The position numbers and the translations under genes were made by a program. From Verrucomicrobiaceae bacterium (lineage in GTDB: Bacteria > Verrucomicrobiota > Verrucomicrobiia > Verrucomicrobiales > Verrucomicrobiaceae): DNA of 64,000 nucleotides. Below, one piece after another: positions 54,729 through 62,609 of the stretch. Every line of letters starts with the position of its first letter. The first letter of the stretch is position 1. The notes below the pieces were generated by a model. It searched no databases. It was not told the DNA's origin and saw only the letters and a list, made by a program, of their open reading frames with translations. Where the stretch lies: assembly GCA_016795465.1 (NCBI GenBank), contig JAEUHK010000127.1:1-64000 (forward strand). Reading direction: 5' to 3'.

Positions 54729-55011
54729 TGGTTTAAAGGGGCGGGAAGCGTTTCGGGAGAAAGGTTTCGGAAAGGAAAAGCCTGCGGAAAGCAGATCGTC
54801 ACAGAGCGCGGCACGAGGACATCCAAATCGGGCTTGGAATCAGTCGGGCGGCGAGGTTGTGGCAGGGCATGGGGGGCGGGTTGTGAACAAGATCGAGAAT
54901 CTTGCCTCCGTGAGACAAGATTTCCGGTCGTAACGTTCAGAATAGCGAAGAGGGGTTTACCCCGTCAACGCAAATACATGGGCCATACGAAATTCTCCCC
55001 TTTGCAGAGCA
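54729..55011 (-). promoter_or_regulatory. Upstream region of the giant gene
   Basis: This 283-base spacer follows the PVC-type heme protein gene and precedes the giant gene on the same strand. It holds a perfect 7-bp inverted repeat, AATCTTG (54898-54904) and CAAGATT (54916-54922), with an 11-base loop. It also has two copies of ACAAGAT (54887-54893 and 54915-54921), a TTGTGAACAA palindrome-like site (54881-54890) and a short GGGG-TTTA-CCCC hairpin (54951-54963). I could not assign a confident promoter. The 50 bases before the ATG are pyrimidine-rich on the coding strand, with no Shine-Dalgarno. Confidence 0.4.
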
Positions 55012-58000
55012 TCAGGGCACCACCACGGCGGCACCATCTAGGATTTCCACCCGGAACGCCGCCAAATCCCCGGAATCACGGGTGATCAGCACGCTGATCC
55101 GGTGCGTTCCAGCGCCCAAATCGAGGCTCAATTCGGACGAGAGTTCTTTCAATTCTGTCCCGTCCACCGCCACCACGATTCCTTTTACGGAACTGAGGCC
55201 CAGTTTGACCTTCCCGGCAGAGTCCAATTTCAGCGAAAATTGAGCGATTTTTGGGAACCATGGATACATGCGCTGGGCGGCCGGGAGGTCGGCCAGCGGG
55301 AGGTCGCCGTTCACTTGGCTGAAAGCGGACTGCCAAGGATAGGGATGCTTGTCGTCGTTCAGGGCAAAGCTGCCCACATGGCGGACATGATCGACATCCT
55401 TCTGCTCCATCTTGCCCATGACCTTCCAGGTGCGGACGTAACGGTTCGGCTGGGTTTTGAAGGCCCCTTCCCGGCCCAGTTCGCTCAAAAAGCGCACCAG
55501 ATCGACGAATTCGTCCTCCCGCAGGCTGGCGGTCAAACCAGCCGGCATCATGCTCACCGGGCTCATTTGGCGGCTCGCCACGGCCGATTTGGCCACTTTC
55601 ACGATCTGATTGGCCGGGTCACGAATCGTCAACTCGTCCGCGCCATCGTTCACGAGGCCGCCGGAGACCACGCCGCCGTCCTTTTTGCTCACGATGACCA
55701 TGTGGTAGCCTTCTTTGATCTTCTTGCTCGGCTCCAACAGGCTCTCGATGAGGTAATCCACCGGCGCGGAGGCTCCGATGCTAACCAGATTCGGCCCTAA
55801 AACACCGCCGCTCTCTCCGATGGCGTGGCAGGTCATGCACAGAAGCTGCTGGCGGCGATACACCGCCTCACCGCGAACGGGATCGCCGTTTTTCTTCACT
55901 TTTTCGACCATTTCGGTCATTTCCGCGGCGGTCAGCGGCTTGTCCATCTGCTTCACATTGCCCGCCTTTTTGAGCGCCTCGGCCAGTGGTCCCTGGATGC
56001 CGCGGGTGCTCACCATGCGAATGCCTTCCACCGCGACGAGGTCAGGAATCGTCTTGCCCGCCAACTCCTTTGCCAGCACGCCCGGAAGCTGTTTATTTTT
56101 CAAAAACGCCCCCAAAACCGGCTTCGCGGCCCCCACCTCGGCGGTTGCCAAAAACTCCACCGCACGCTTCGCGGCCAGTTGCGGCCCCACGGCGGTCAAA
56201 CCGTCGATCATGAGCGATTTGAGGCCCAGATCGGCCGATTCGACGAAAAGCTTGTCGAACAAGTCCCGCGTCTTCACGCCGCCGAGGGCCGTCAGGCCTC
56301 GGGTGGCCCCGTCGCGGATCGCCGGGATCGTTTTCGGGTCAACTAAGAGGCTGGCCAACTTCTCGCGGGCCGGTTCCACCTTCCAAAGTCCGGCCAGAAT
56401 GGCCGTGCGATGCACCACATGCGGCTCCGGACGAGCAAACCAGGCCGTTACCGTCTCCGCCGCGCCTTCCGGCACGACTTTCCGGTCCGTGGCCGCCTTC
56501 ACGAGAGCGTCCTGGAGGCCGATGTAGTAGGGAGCCATGGCCGCATCGTTCACCATGTCCACCATCACCTTCGCTTGGGCCGCGTCCGCCGCGTCGCCCG
56601 CCATGGCCAGCACGGCGGCGGCGTCTTCCGGGCTCAATTTGCCGCCTTTCAGCGCCGCAAACAGCGGCGGCAGGGCGTCCGAGCGGCTCGTGCTCTTCAT
56701 CGCATAGACAAACTGCTTCGGACGGTCCTCCAGCTTCAGCTTGCCGCTCACCACGGCCGGCATCCACACCTCCGCCTGCTCGCGACAGGTTAGTTCGAGG
56801 AGGAAATCGAGGTTTTCGTCCATCGGCAGGTCCAGCACGCGCAGCGCCAGATTGATGGCACTCGGCTTGCGCATCTCCGCCAGCACCGCCACGGCCCACA
56901 GGCGCACCTGGGCGTTTTCGTCCGCCACGGCCTTTTCGAGCACCTTCATCGCGTCCGGCAGTTCCTTCCAGCGATGGCTCAGGATGCGCAGCGCCGCCGC
57001 ACGGATGCGGGCATCGCTGTTTTCCCAAAGTTTGCGCCAGATCGTCGGCGAGAAGGAATTCACGCCCTCGCGAGCCCAGGCCGCTTCGAGCAAGGCGTGC
57101 CCGTCCGTCTGCTGCGCCGCCCAGGCGTCGAGCTCCGCGGTCACCTTCACCGCGCCTTGGTCACGCAATTCACGCTTCGCAAAGGTCCGCACATACTTGC
57201 GGTCGCTTTTCAGCATCTCCAAGAGCTCCGCCGTGCTCGCCCCGGCGATTTTGGGCCTCGGGCTGAGCGGACGGCCCTTCGCCGTCACCCGCCAGATGCG
57301 GCCATGCACATGGTCGCGACGTGCATCACGGAAATCGACCTCGCCGTGCTGGATGATCGGGTTGTACCAGTCCGCGATGTAAAGAGCACCGTCCGGCCCC
57401 ACCTTGACATCGATCGGACGGAAGGCCCGATGCGTGCTCGCCAGCACATCCGGCATCTGCTTCGCGATGTAGCCGCTGCCGCTCGGGGTGAGCGTGAAAC
57501 GGTTCACGCGATTGCCGCGGAAGTCATTCAGCACGAACGAACCCTGCCAGTCCGCCGGCCAATGCGGGTCCTCGATCACCTCCATGCCGCACTGCTTCGG
57601 CTGGCCGGGGCTCAGGCCGTGCAGGATGCGCTTCGCACCGGGCGACGTGGCGAAAACGCTGCCCGGGAAGATGAAATTGATCCCCTCTCCGCCCGCGCCG
57701 TCGCAGGCAAAGCTCTGGCCCCAGCGGTCAAACTCAAAGCCCCACGGATTGATCAGCCCCTTGCTGATGATCTCCGCGCGACGCGTCTCCGGACGGAATT
57801 CCCAGATGCCGCCGCCCATCAGGCGACGCACACCATACGGCGTCTCCATGTGCGTGTGGATGTAGATCGACTGGTTGAAGTAGAGCATGCCTTCCGGACC
57901 CCAGCGGAAGGTGTGCAGCAGGTGATGCGTGTCCTCCGTGCCAAAGCCGCTCAGCAGGATCGTGCGCTCGTCCGCCTTCAGATCGCCGTCCTTGTCCTTC

Positions 58001-58443
58001 AAAAACAACACCTCGGTCGAATTCGCCACATACAGACCGCCATCACCCGGAGCCAGCGCCGTCGGAATGTGCAGTCCATCCGCGAAAGCCGTCGATTTAT
58101 CCGCCTTGCCATCGCCATCGGTGTCTTCGAGCACCACCACCTGGTCCTTCGCCTCCTCGCCCGGCTTGATGTGCGGATACGTCGTGCTCGAAACGACCCA
58201 CAGGCGACCCAGCGCGTCCCAGTTCATCTGCACCGGCTTCTGGATCATCGGCTCCGATGCAAACAAGTTCACCTCAAAGCCCTCCGGCACGACGAAAGCC
58301 TTCAACTCCGCATCCGGGTTCGCATCCGGCAGATCAGCGAGAGAAGTCGGCTGCGAGGCGGCGGCAAGGCCGCACCATCCGAGAGAAATCAGGGCAAGAC
58401 GGGAGATCATGGGTGGAAGGATCAAGGTGAGGGAAGTTTTCAT
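55012..58443 (-). CDS. PVC-type heme-binding CxxCH protein (membrane-bound dehydrogenase type)
   Basis: The product has 1143 residues. A signal peptide is at the N-terminus (core ISRLALISLGWCGLAAA). Next, at about residues 40-400, comes a beta-propeller domain of the PVC putative membrane-bound dehydrogenase type (FVVPEGFEVNLFASEP, GGLYVANST, YIADWYNPIIQHGEVDFRD). HEAT-like helical repeats fill about 400-800. A cytochrome c domain with the heme motif CMTCH is at about residue 868, and a C-terminal strand-rich domain ends the protein. Such proteins are numerous in planctomycetes and verrucomicrobia and are thought to be periplasmic redox enzymes acting on sugars or alcohols. The substrate is unknown. 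The start ATG overlaps the DUF2442 stop by 4 bases. An ATG at 58410 would give a more typical signal peptide. Confidence 0.9.
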   Translation of the reverse strand: MKTSLTLILPPMISRLALISLGWCGLAAASQPTSLADLPDANPDAELKAFVVPEGFEVNLFASEPMIQKPVQMNWDALGRLWVVSSTTYPHIKPGEEAKDQVVVLEDTDGDGKADKSTAFADGLHIPTALAPGDGGLYVANSTEVLFLKDKDGDLKADERTILLSGFGTEDTHHLLHTFRWGPEGMLYFNQSIYIHTHMETPYGVRRLMGGGIWEFRPETRRAEIISKGLINPWGFEFDRWGQSFACDGAGGEGINFIFPGSVFATSPGAKRILHGLSPGQPKQCGMEVIEDPHWPADWQGSFVLNDFRGNRVNRFTLTPSGSGYIAKQMPDVLASTHRAFRPIDVKVGPDGALYIADWYNPIIQHGEVDFRDARRDHVHGRIWRVTAKGRPLSPRPKIAGASTAELLEMLKSDRKYVRTFAKRELRDQGAVKVTAELDAWAAQQTDGHALLEAAWAREGVNSFSPTIWRKLWENSDARIRAAALRILSHRWKELPDAMKVLEKAVADENAQVRLWAVAVLAEMRKPSAINLALRVLDLPMDENLDFLLELTCREQAEVWMPAVVSGKLKLEDRPKQFVYAMKSTSRSDALPPLFAALKGGKLSPEDAAAVLAMAGDAADAAQAKVMVDMVNDAAMAPYYIGLQDALVKAATDRKVVPEGAAETVTAWFARPEPHVVHRTAILAGLWKVEPAREKLASLLVDPKTIPAIRDGATRGLTALGGVKTRDLFDKLFVESADLGLKSLMIDGLTAVGPQLAAKRAVEFLATAEVGAAKPVLGAFLKNKQLPGVLAKELAGKTIPDLVAVEGIRMVSTRGIQGPLAEALKKAGNVKQMDKPLTAAEMTEMVEKVKKNGDPVRGEAVYRRQQLLCMTCHAIGESGGVLGPNLVSIGASAPVDYLIESLLEPSKKIKEGYHMVIVSKKDGGVVSGGLVNDGADELTIRDPANQIVKVAKSAVASRQMSPVSMMPAGLTASLREDEFVDLVRFLSELGREGAFKTQPNRYVRTWKVMGKMEQKDVDHVRHVGSFALNDDKHPYPWQSAFSQVNGDLPLADLPAAQRMYPWFPKIAQFSLKLDSAGKVKLGLSSVKGIVVAVDGTELKELSSELSLDLGAGTHRISVLITRDSGDLAAFRVEILDGAAVVVP

Positions 58444-58730
58444 CGAGCGAGAGCCAGCGCACGGGCCTTTGCCTTTGGTTTGGTGGACAGGGGAGCTTGG
58501 GCGCCGTAATCGCCATTCAAGATGCCACGAATAGACAGGTCTTCGTCCAGAAGAGGCCAGTGCAAGCCGAAAGGCGAAACCTCGATCACCGACAGCTTGC
58601 CAGCGGGCTGTCCTTTCAGGCGCGGATTCCCCATGACAGGAAAGCTGAAATCCAGCCCACTGCGCATTTTCACCGAAACGCGGCCTCGTGCATACGAGGC
58701 GCTCAAAGGTTGGTCAATCAAAGTGCTCAT
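58440..58730 (-). CDS. DUF2442 domain-containing protein
   Basis: The 96-residue product from MSTLIDQPLSASYARG matches the DUF2442 pattern: VSVKMRSGLDFSFPV near residue 20, then EVSPFGLHWPLLDEDLSIRGIL, with the conserved WP-LDEDL stretch. A Lys/Ala/Arg-rich tail follows. DUF2442 genes often sit beside DUF4160 genes, as here, and the pair has been suspected to be a toxin-antitoxin-like unit. Its start overlaps the end of the DUF4160 gene, and its stop overlaps the start of the heme protein gene (ATGA). Confidence 0.85.
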   Translation of the reverse strand: MSTLIDQPLSASYARGRVSVKMRSGLDFSFPVMGNPRLKGQPAGKLSVIEVSPFGLHWPLLDEDLSIRGILNGDYGAQAPLSTKPKAKARALALAR

Positions 58731-58947
58731 GCCATTTCTTGATGATAAGGGGACGGTGCTCGCGGGCAAGCTCCTCCGCCCGTAGAATATCTGCAGTCTT
58801 CATGCCTGCGGACTCCCGCAGCCGCAACCGTGGTTCGATTTCAAAAACCGCCTCCCCACCGCCTTTGCGAACATGCACATGCAACGGCGCGTGGTCGTTG
58901 CTGTAAAAGAAAAAGCGGAAGCCGTTTTTGGTAAAGACACTCGGCAT
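58714..58947 (-). CDS. DUF4160 domain-containing protein
   Basis: The product has 77 residues from MPSVFTKNGFRFFFYSNDH. It matches DUF4160: FRFFFYSNDHAPLHVHVRKG near the start (His-rich) and then EAVFEIEP with a C-terminal RPLIIKKWHEHFD. The frame is open to 58998, but MPSVF is the usual family start. It overlaps the DUF2442 gene by 17 bases. DUF4160 proteins are small and uncharacterised. Confidence 0.87.
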   Translation of the reverse strand: MPSVFTKNGFRFFFYSNDHAPLHVHVRKGGGEAVFEIEPRLRLRESAGMKTADILRAEELAREHRPLIIKKWHEHFD

Positions 58948-59034
58948 GCAGGAGGGATGAAGAGAGCAGATTACGCCGCCGCCACGCCTGTTTGGCAAGC
59001 ATTCTCTCCGCGAAAAGCGGCCTCCCCCGCCCTC

Positions 59035-60048
59035 TCAAAAGCCCTCCAGCACGATCTTTCCGCGAGACCGGCCGCTCTCGATCAGGGCCTGGGCCTTTTT
59101 GAGGTTCTCGGCGCAGATGCGGCCGAAGTGCTCCGCGAAGGTCGTGCGCAGGATGCCGGCATCCACGAGGCTCGACACCTCGTTCAAGAGGTGATGCTGC
59201 GCGATCATGTCCGGCGTCTGGAACATGCTGCGGGTAAACATCAGCTCCCAGTGCAGGGCGATGCTCTTCTTTTTCAGCAGCTTCACATCGACCGAGGGCG
59301 GATCGTCGATCAGGCACAGGTGGCCCTGCGGCTCCAGGCACTCCACGATCTGCTCCCAGTGCTTGTCCGTCTGCGTGAGGGCCGCCACATGCGTCACGCG
59401 AGGCAGGCCGAGGCGTTTCAGTTCCTCCGAAAGCGGCTGCGAATGGTCGATGACATGATGAGCGCCGTTTTGCAGCACCCACTCGCGGGATTCAGGCCTC
59501 GCGGCCGTGCCGATCACCGTCAGCGCGGTCAGGCGGGAGGCCAGTTGGGTCAAAATCGAGCCCACACCGCCCGCCGCGCCGATGATGAGCAGGCTTTGAC
59601 CGCGGGGCTGTTTGCCGGTGGCGATGCGGAGACGCTCAAACAGCATCTCCCAGGCCGTGATGCTCGTCAGCGGCAGCGCCGCCGCCTGGGCAAAATCGAG
59701 CGTGCGAGGCTTCCGGCCCGCGATCCGCTCGTCCACGAGATGAAGCTCCGAATTGCAGCCCGGACGCGTCACATCGCCGGCATACCACACTTCGTCGCCG
59801 GGCTTGAAAAGCGTGCATTCCGGGCCCGTCGCCTTCACCACACCCGCCGTATCCCAGCCAAGGATCGCCGTCTGACCGGCTGGCGGCTGCGCACGCAGAC
59901 GCACCTTTCCATCCACCGGGTTCACGGCGATGGCTCGCACCTCCACCAGCAGGTCACGCGGCCCCGGCACCGGCTCAGGCGCGATGAAATCAAACAACGA
60001 CTCCGGCTCGGAGATAGGCAGGGACTGGCGGTAACCGATGGCTTTCAT
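59035..60048 (-). CDS. Zinc-type alcohol dehydrogenase-like / quinone oxidoreductase family protein
   Basis: The product has 337 residues, with the medium-chain dehydrogenase/reductase fold. The N-terminal GroES-like domain includes VNPVDGKVR and LGWDTAGVVKATG. The NAD(P)H-binding domain has LLIIGAAGGVGSILTQLA at about residue 150. The zinc-binding cysteines of true alcohol dehydrogenases are not evident, so it is closer to the zinc-independent quinone oxidoreductase-like branch, matching the zinc-binding alcohol dehydrogenase family sometimes called TIGR02817. The substrate is unknown. The frame is open to 60102. MKAIGYRQS at 60048 is the natural start. The gene is divergent from the histidine kinase. 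Confidence 0.88.
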   Translation of the reverse strand: MKAIGYRQSLPISEPESLFDFIAPEPVPGPRDLLVEVRAIAVNPVDGKVRLRAQPPAGQTAILGWDTAGVVKATGPECTLFKPGDEVWYAGDVTRPGCNSELHLVDERIAGRKPRTLDFAQAAALPLTSITAWEMLFERLRIATGKQPRGQSLLIIGAAGGVGSILTQLASRLTALTVIGTAARPESREWVLQNGAHHVIDHSQPLSEELKRLGLPRVTHVAALTQTDKHWEQIVECLEPQGHLCLIDDPPSVDVKLLKKKSIALHWELMFTRSMFQTPDMIAQHHLLNEVSSLVDAGILRTTFAEHFGRICAENLKKAQALIESGRSRGKIVLEGF

Positions 60049-60131
60049 GGTCGCGCTATTTGCACGCCATCCCGCGATCACGCAATGGCGCTTCGTTGAC
60101 ACCCCGCCTCATCCGCCTCCATGCTCGCGGC

Positions 60132-61220
60132 GTGTCTTTCCTGCCCAAATCCTGGCGTTTCGGCCTCGGTTACCTCGCGTTTGTCATCGCGGGGTCGCTG
60201 CTGTTGCTTGCGTGGCTGCGGCAGCGGGAGCGGGAGGAGTCCGGCAGGCTGTTTCAAGCGCTGGCGCAGGCCGATGCGGAGTTTGTGCGCCGCATGAACC
60301 TCCCGCGCAGTGAAAAACTCGCCGGCGATCTCGCGCAGCTCCTCGGCATGCGGATTGAATTCAGCGACGCCGGCCAAGGCATCGCCACCAGCGACGACAC
60401 GCTCGTCATCCGGCTCGATGAGAAGAACGACATGATCTTCACACGGCCACCCGTTGCCTCACAGCTCTCGCTGCGGGATGCGGCCACGCGGAATGCCTTC
60501 CTCGCCTTCTGGCTCGTGGCCGCCCTCGTCGGCTGGTTGCTGGCTCGTGAACGCTCAAAGCGGGCGCAAACCGAGCGCCTCGCCATGCTCGGGCGGGTGG
60601 CCACCAGCCTCGCGCACGACATCAAGAACCCGCTCGCCTCCATCCAGCTCCACGCCCAGCTCATCACGCCCGCGGATGCCGAGGACAGCAAGGCCGTGCA
60701 GCTCATCCAAAGCGAATCGGAGGTCATTTCCGGCCTCGTGAACCAGTGGCTGCACCTCGCCAATCCGGTGCCGCCGAGGCTTTCGCGGCTCGATGTGGCC
60801 GAAACGGTCCAAAACGTCATCACCAGCCTCGAAGCTCAAGCCCGGCATACCGGGGTTGACATCGAAACGGACCTCGATGCCCCGCTTTGGACCCAGGGCG
60901 ATGCCCAGCGCCTCGCCCAAGCCATTCGCAACCTCCTCATCAATGCCGTCCAGGCCATGCCACGCGGCGGCAAGCTCCGCGTGAGTGGCAAAAAGCACGC
61001 GGACAGCCTCACGCTCACGTTTGCCGACTCCGGTCCCGGTTTCAGCGAGGCGGCGCTCGCCCGCGGCACGGAGCTCTTTTACACCGAAAAAGAAGGCGGC
61101 ATGGGCGTGGGCCTGAACATCGTCGCCAGCATCATCGAGGCGCATGGCGGCCGTCTTTCGCTGCAAAATGATCCCAAGAGCGGCGCGGTGGTGCGCGTGT
61201 CGCTCCCTCCCTGCCCATGA
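60132..61220 (+). CDS. Two-component sensor histidine kinase
   Basis: The product has 362 residues from a GTG start (VSFLPKSWRFGLGY). Two transmembrane helices (GYLAFVIAGSLLLLAWL and AFLAFWLVAALVGWLLA) flank a short periplasmic domain of about 100 residues. The HisKA domain has the phosphoacceptor in SLAHDIKNPLASI. The HATPase domain has NLLINAVQAMP (N box), DSGPGF (G1) and MGVGLNIV (G2). The frame is open from a TTG at 60060, but that would add a non-hydrophobic leader reaching into the divergent promoter region. The stop overlaps the response regulator start by 4 bases. The signal is unknown, and the periplasmic domain is not recognisable. Confidence 0.9.
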   Translation: MSFLPKSWRFGLGYLAFVIAGSLLLLAWLRQREREESGRLFQALAQADAEFVRRMNLPRSEKLAGDLAQLLGMRIEFSDAGQGIATSDDTLVIRLDEKNDMIFTRPPVASQLSLRDAATRNAFLAFWLVAALVGWLLARERSKRAQTERLAMLGRVATSLAHDIKNPLASIQLHAQLITPADAEDSKAVQLIQSESEVISGLVNQWLHLANPVPPRLSRLDVAETVQNVITSLEAQARHTGVDIETDLDAPLWTQGDAQRLAQAIRNLLINAVQAMPRGGKLRVSGKKHADSLTLTFADSGPGFSEAALARGTELFYTEKEGGMGVGLNIVASIIEAHGGRLSLQNDPKSGAVVRVSLPPCP

Positions 61221-62479
61221 GCCACTCCATCCTCATCATCGAAGACGAATACGCCCTCGCCGCCGCGCTCTCGACGGTGTTGCGCCGCCTCGATGCCACA
61301 CCGGTCGTGGCCGCCTCCGGCCAAAGCGGCATCGACAAGCTCGCCGCGCAGGCTTTTTCCCTCGTCCTGCTCGATGTGGGCCTGCCGGACATCAGCGGAC
61401 TGAAGGTGCTCGCGAAGATCCAAAAGCTCCCGAAGCCTCCGCCGGTGATCATCATCACCGCGCACGGCACGCTCGATACCGCGCTGGAGGCCCGCCGCCT
61501 CGGCGCACGCGAGTATTTCCTGAAGCCCCTCGACCTCGCCGCCATCCAGCGGACCATCCGCGAGGTCTTCGCGCCGGTGAAAGCCGCGCCGCGAAGCGAG
61601 ACAACGATGATCGGCAGCACCGAGCCCATGCAGCGAGCCTTTGCCGCCATCGCGCAGGCCAGCGGCTGCGATACCCCCGTGCTCCTGCAAGGCCCGCCCG
61701 GCAGCGGCAAAAGCCTCGCCGCCGAGGTCATCCATCGTCACAGTGCCCGGGCGGAGCAACCGCTCACTACCTTCCGTGCCGATGAATGGCCGGATGACCG
61801 TGCCGAGGCCGCGCTCGACGATGCCATCACCCAAACCGGCGAGGGGGTGCTCTTCCTCGACGAGATCAGCACCTGGTCAAAGCCCCTCCAGGCCGCGCTC
61901 ATGCATCGTCTCACCACCGGAAAACTCCGCGCCCGGCTCTTCAGCGCCTCCAGCCATGATCTGGCCGAGAAAGTGGCCGCCGGCACCTTCCGCGAAGATT
62001 TGTTTTATGCCCTCGCCGTGCTGCGCGTGATCCTTCCGCCGCTCCGCGAGCGCACGGGAGACATCCCGGCCCTCGCCGCTTCGCGCACGGGTGATCTCGC
62101 GCTGTCCGCCGAGGCTCTCGCCGCCCTCAAAGGGCACGGGTGGCCCGGCAACGTCCGCGAGCTGCAAACCGCGCTCGCCCATGCGGCGGCCGTTTGCGGT
62201 GGAAACACCATCCTGCCGCATCACCTGCCCGCGCACCTCACCGCCAGCCAGCCTTCCAATCATCTCGAAGAGAGCATGAAACGCTCGCTGGCCGCCTGGC
62301 TCGACCAAAAGACCACCGGCGAGGACGACAGCATGCCCGCCTACGACGACCTGCTCGAAACCGTCGAGGCCGCCATGCTCGAAACCCTCCTCCAACGCTT
62401 CGACCAAAAGCCCACCCGCCTCGCTGCCGCCCTCCAAATGAACCGCGCGACGCTGCGACGGAAGCTGAAGGAGGATTAA
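61217..62479 (+). CDS. NtrC-like response regulator lacking GAFTGA
   Basis: The product has 420 residues. The receiver domain (1-120) has the acidic pocket IIEDE, the phosphoacceptor Asp in LLDVGLPD, ITAHGT and the Lys of FLKPLD. A AAA+ domain (about 135-330) has Walker A GPPGSGKS and Walker B GVLFLDEIS. The stretch between them is about 20 residues shorter than usual, and the GAFTGA loop that contacts sigma-54 is absent. The second arginine of the R-finger pair is replaced (FREDLFYAL, usually YRL). A Fis-type HTH ends the protein (TRLAAALQMNRATLRRKL). It probably binds DNA, but activation of sigma-54 is doubtful. It is coupled to the histidine kinase by ATGA. Confidence 0.9.
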   Translation: MSHSILIIEDEYALAAALSTVLRRLDATPVVAASGQSGIDKLAAQAFSLVLLDVGLPDISGLKVLAKIQKLPKPPPVIIITAHGTLDTALEARRLGAREYFLKPLDLAAIQRTIREVFAPVKAAPRSETTMIGSTEPMQRAFAAIAQASGCDTPVLLQGPPGSGKSLAAEVIHRHSARAEQPLTTFRADEWPDDRAEAALDDAITQTGEGVLFLDEISTWSKPLQAALMHRLTTGKLRARLFSASSHDLAEKVAAGTFREDLFYALAVLRVILPPLRERTGDIPALAASRTGDLALSAEALAALKGHGWPGNVRELQTALAHAAAVCGGNTILPHHLPAHLTASQPSNHLEESMKRSLAAWLDQKTTGEDDSMPAYDDLLETVEAAMLETLLQRFDQKPTRLAAALQMNRATLRRKLKED

Positions 62480-62514
62480 GCCGAGGGCGAGTTATCCCAG
62501 CCATCGACACGTAA

Positions 62515-62585
62515 GTTGGAGTGTAGGCTTTAGCCGATACGAAAACTAAAAAGACACTCGCGTCGGCTAAAGCCTGTACTCCAAC
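62515..62585. repeat. Long imperfect palindrome (REP-like element)
   Basis: A 23-base left arm (62515-62537) and a 23-base right arm (62563-62585) match with two mismatches and enclose a 25-base loop. The arms contain GGCTTTAGCCGA and its complement TCGGCTAAAGCC. It lies between the convergent response regulator and ggt genes. It could act as a bidirectional terminator, or be one copy of a dispersed REP-like repeat. No second copy was seen in the window. Confidence 0.7.
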
Positions 62586-62609
62586 CTCTGCTGCACCACC
62601 TTATCGCCT

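Noticed and set aside
18162..54728. Classical autotransporter (type V secretion)
   Set aside because: The strand repeats are named for autotransporters, but there is no C-terminal outer-membrane barrel. The protein ends with PEP-CTERM.
56974..58509. A 511-residue plus-strand frame opposite the heme protein
   Set aside because: It is Arg-rich with no domain. The opposite strand carries a clear CxxCH protein.
60060..60131. TTG start adding 24 residues to the histidine kinase
   Set aside because: The added residues are not signal-like and would reach back to the divergent gene start. The GTG at 60132 is a better start.
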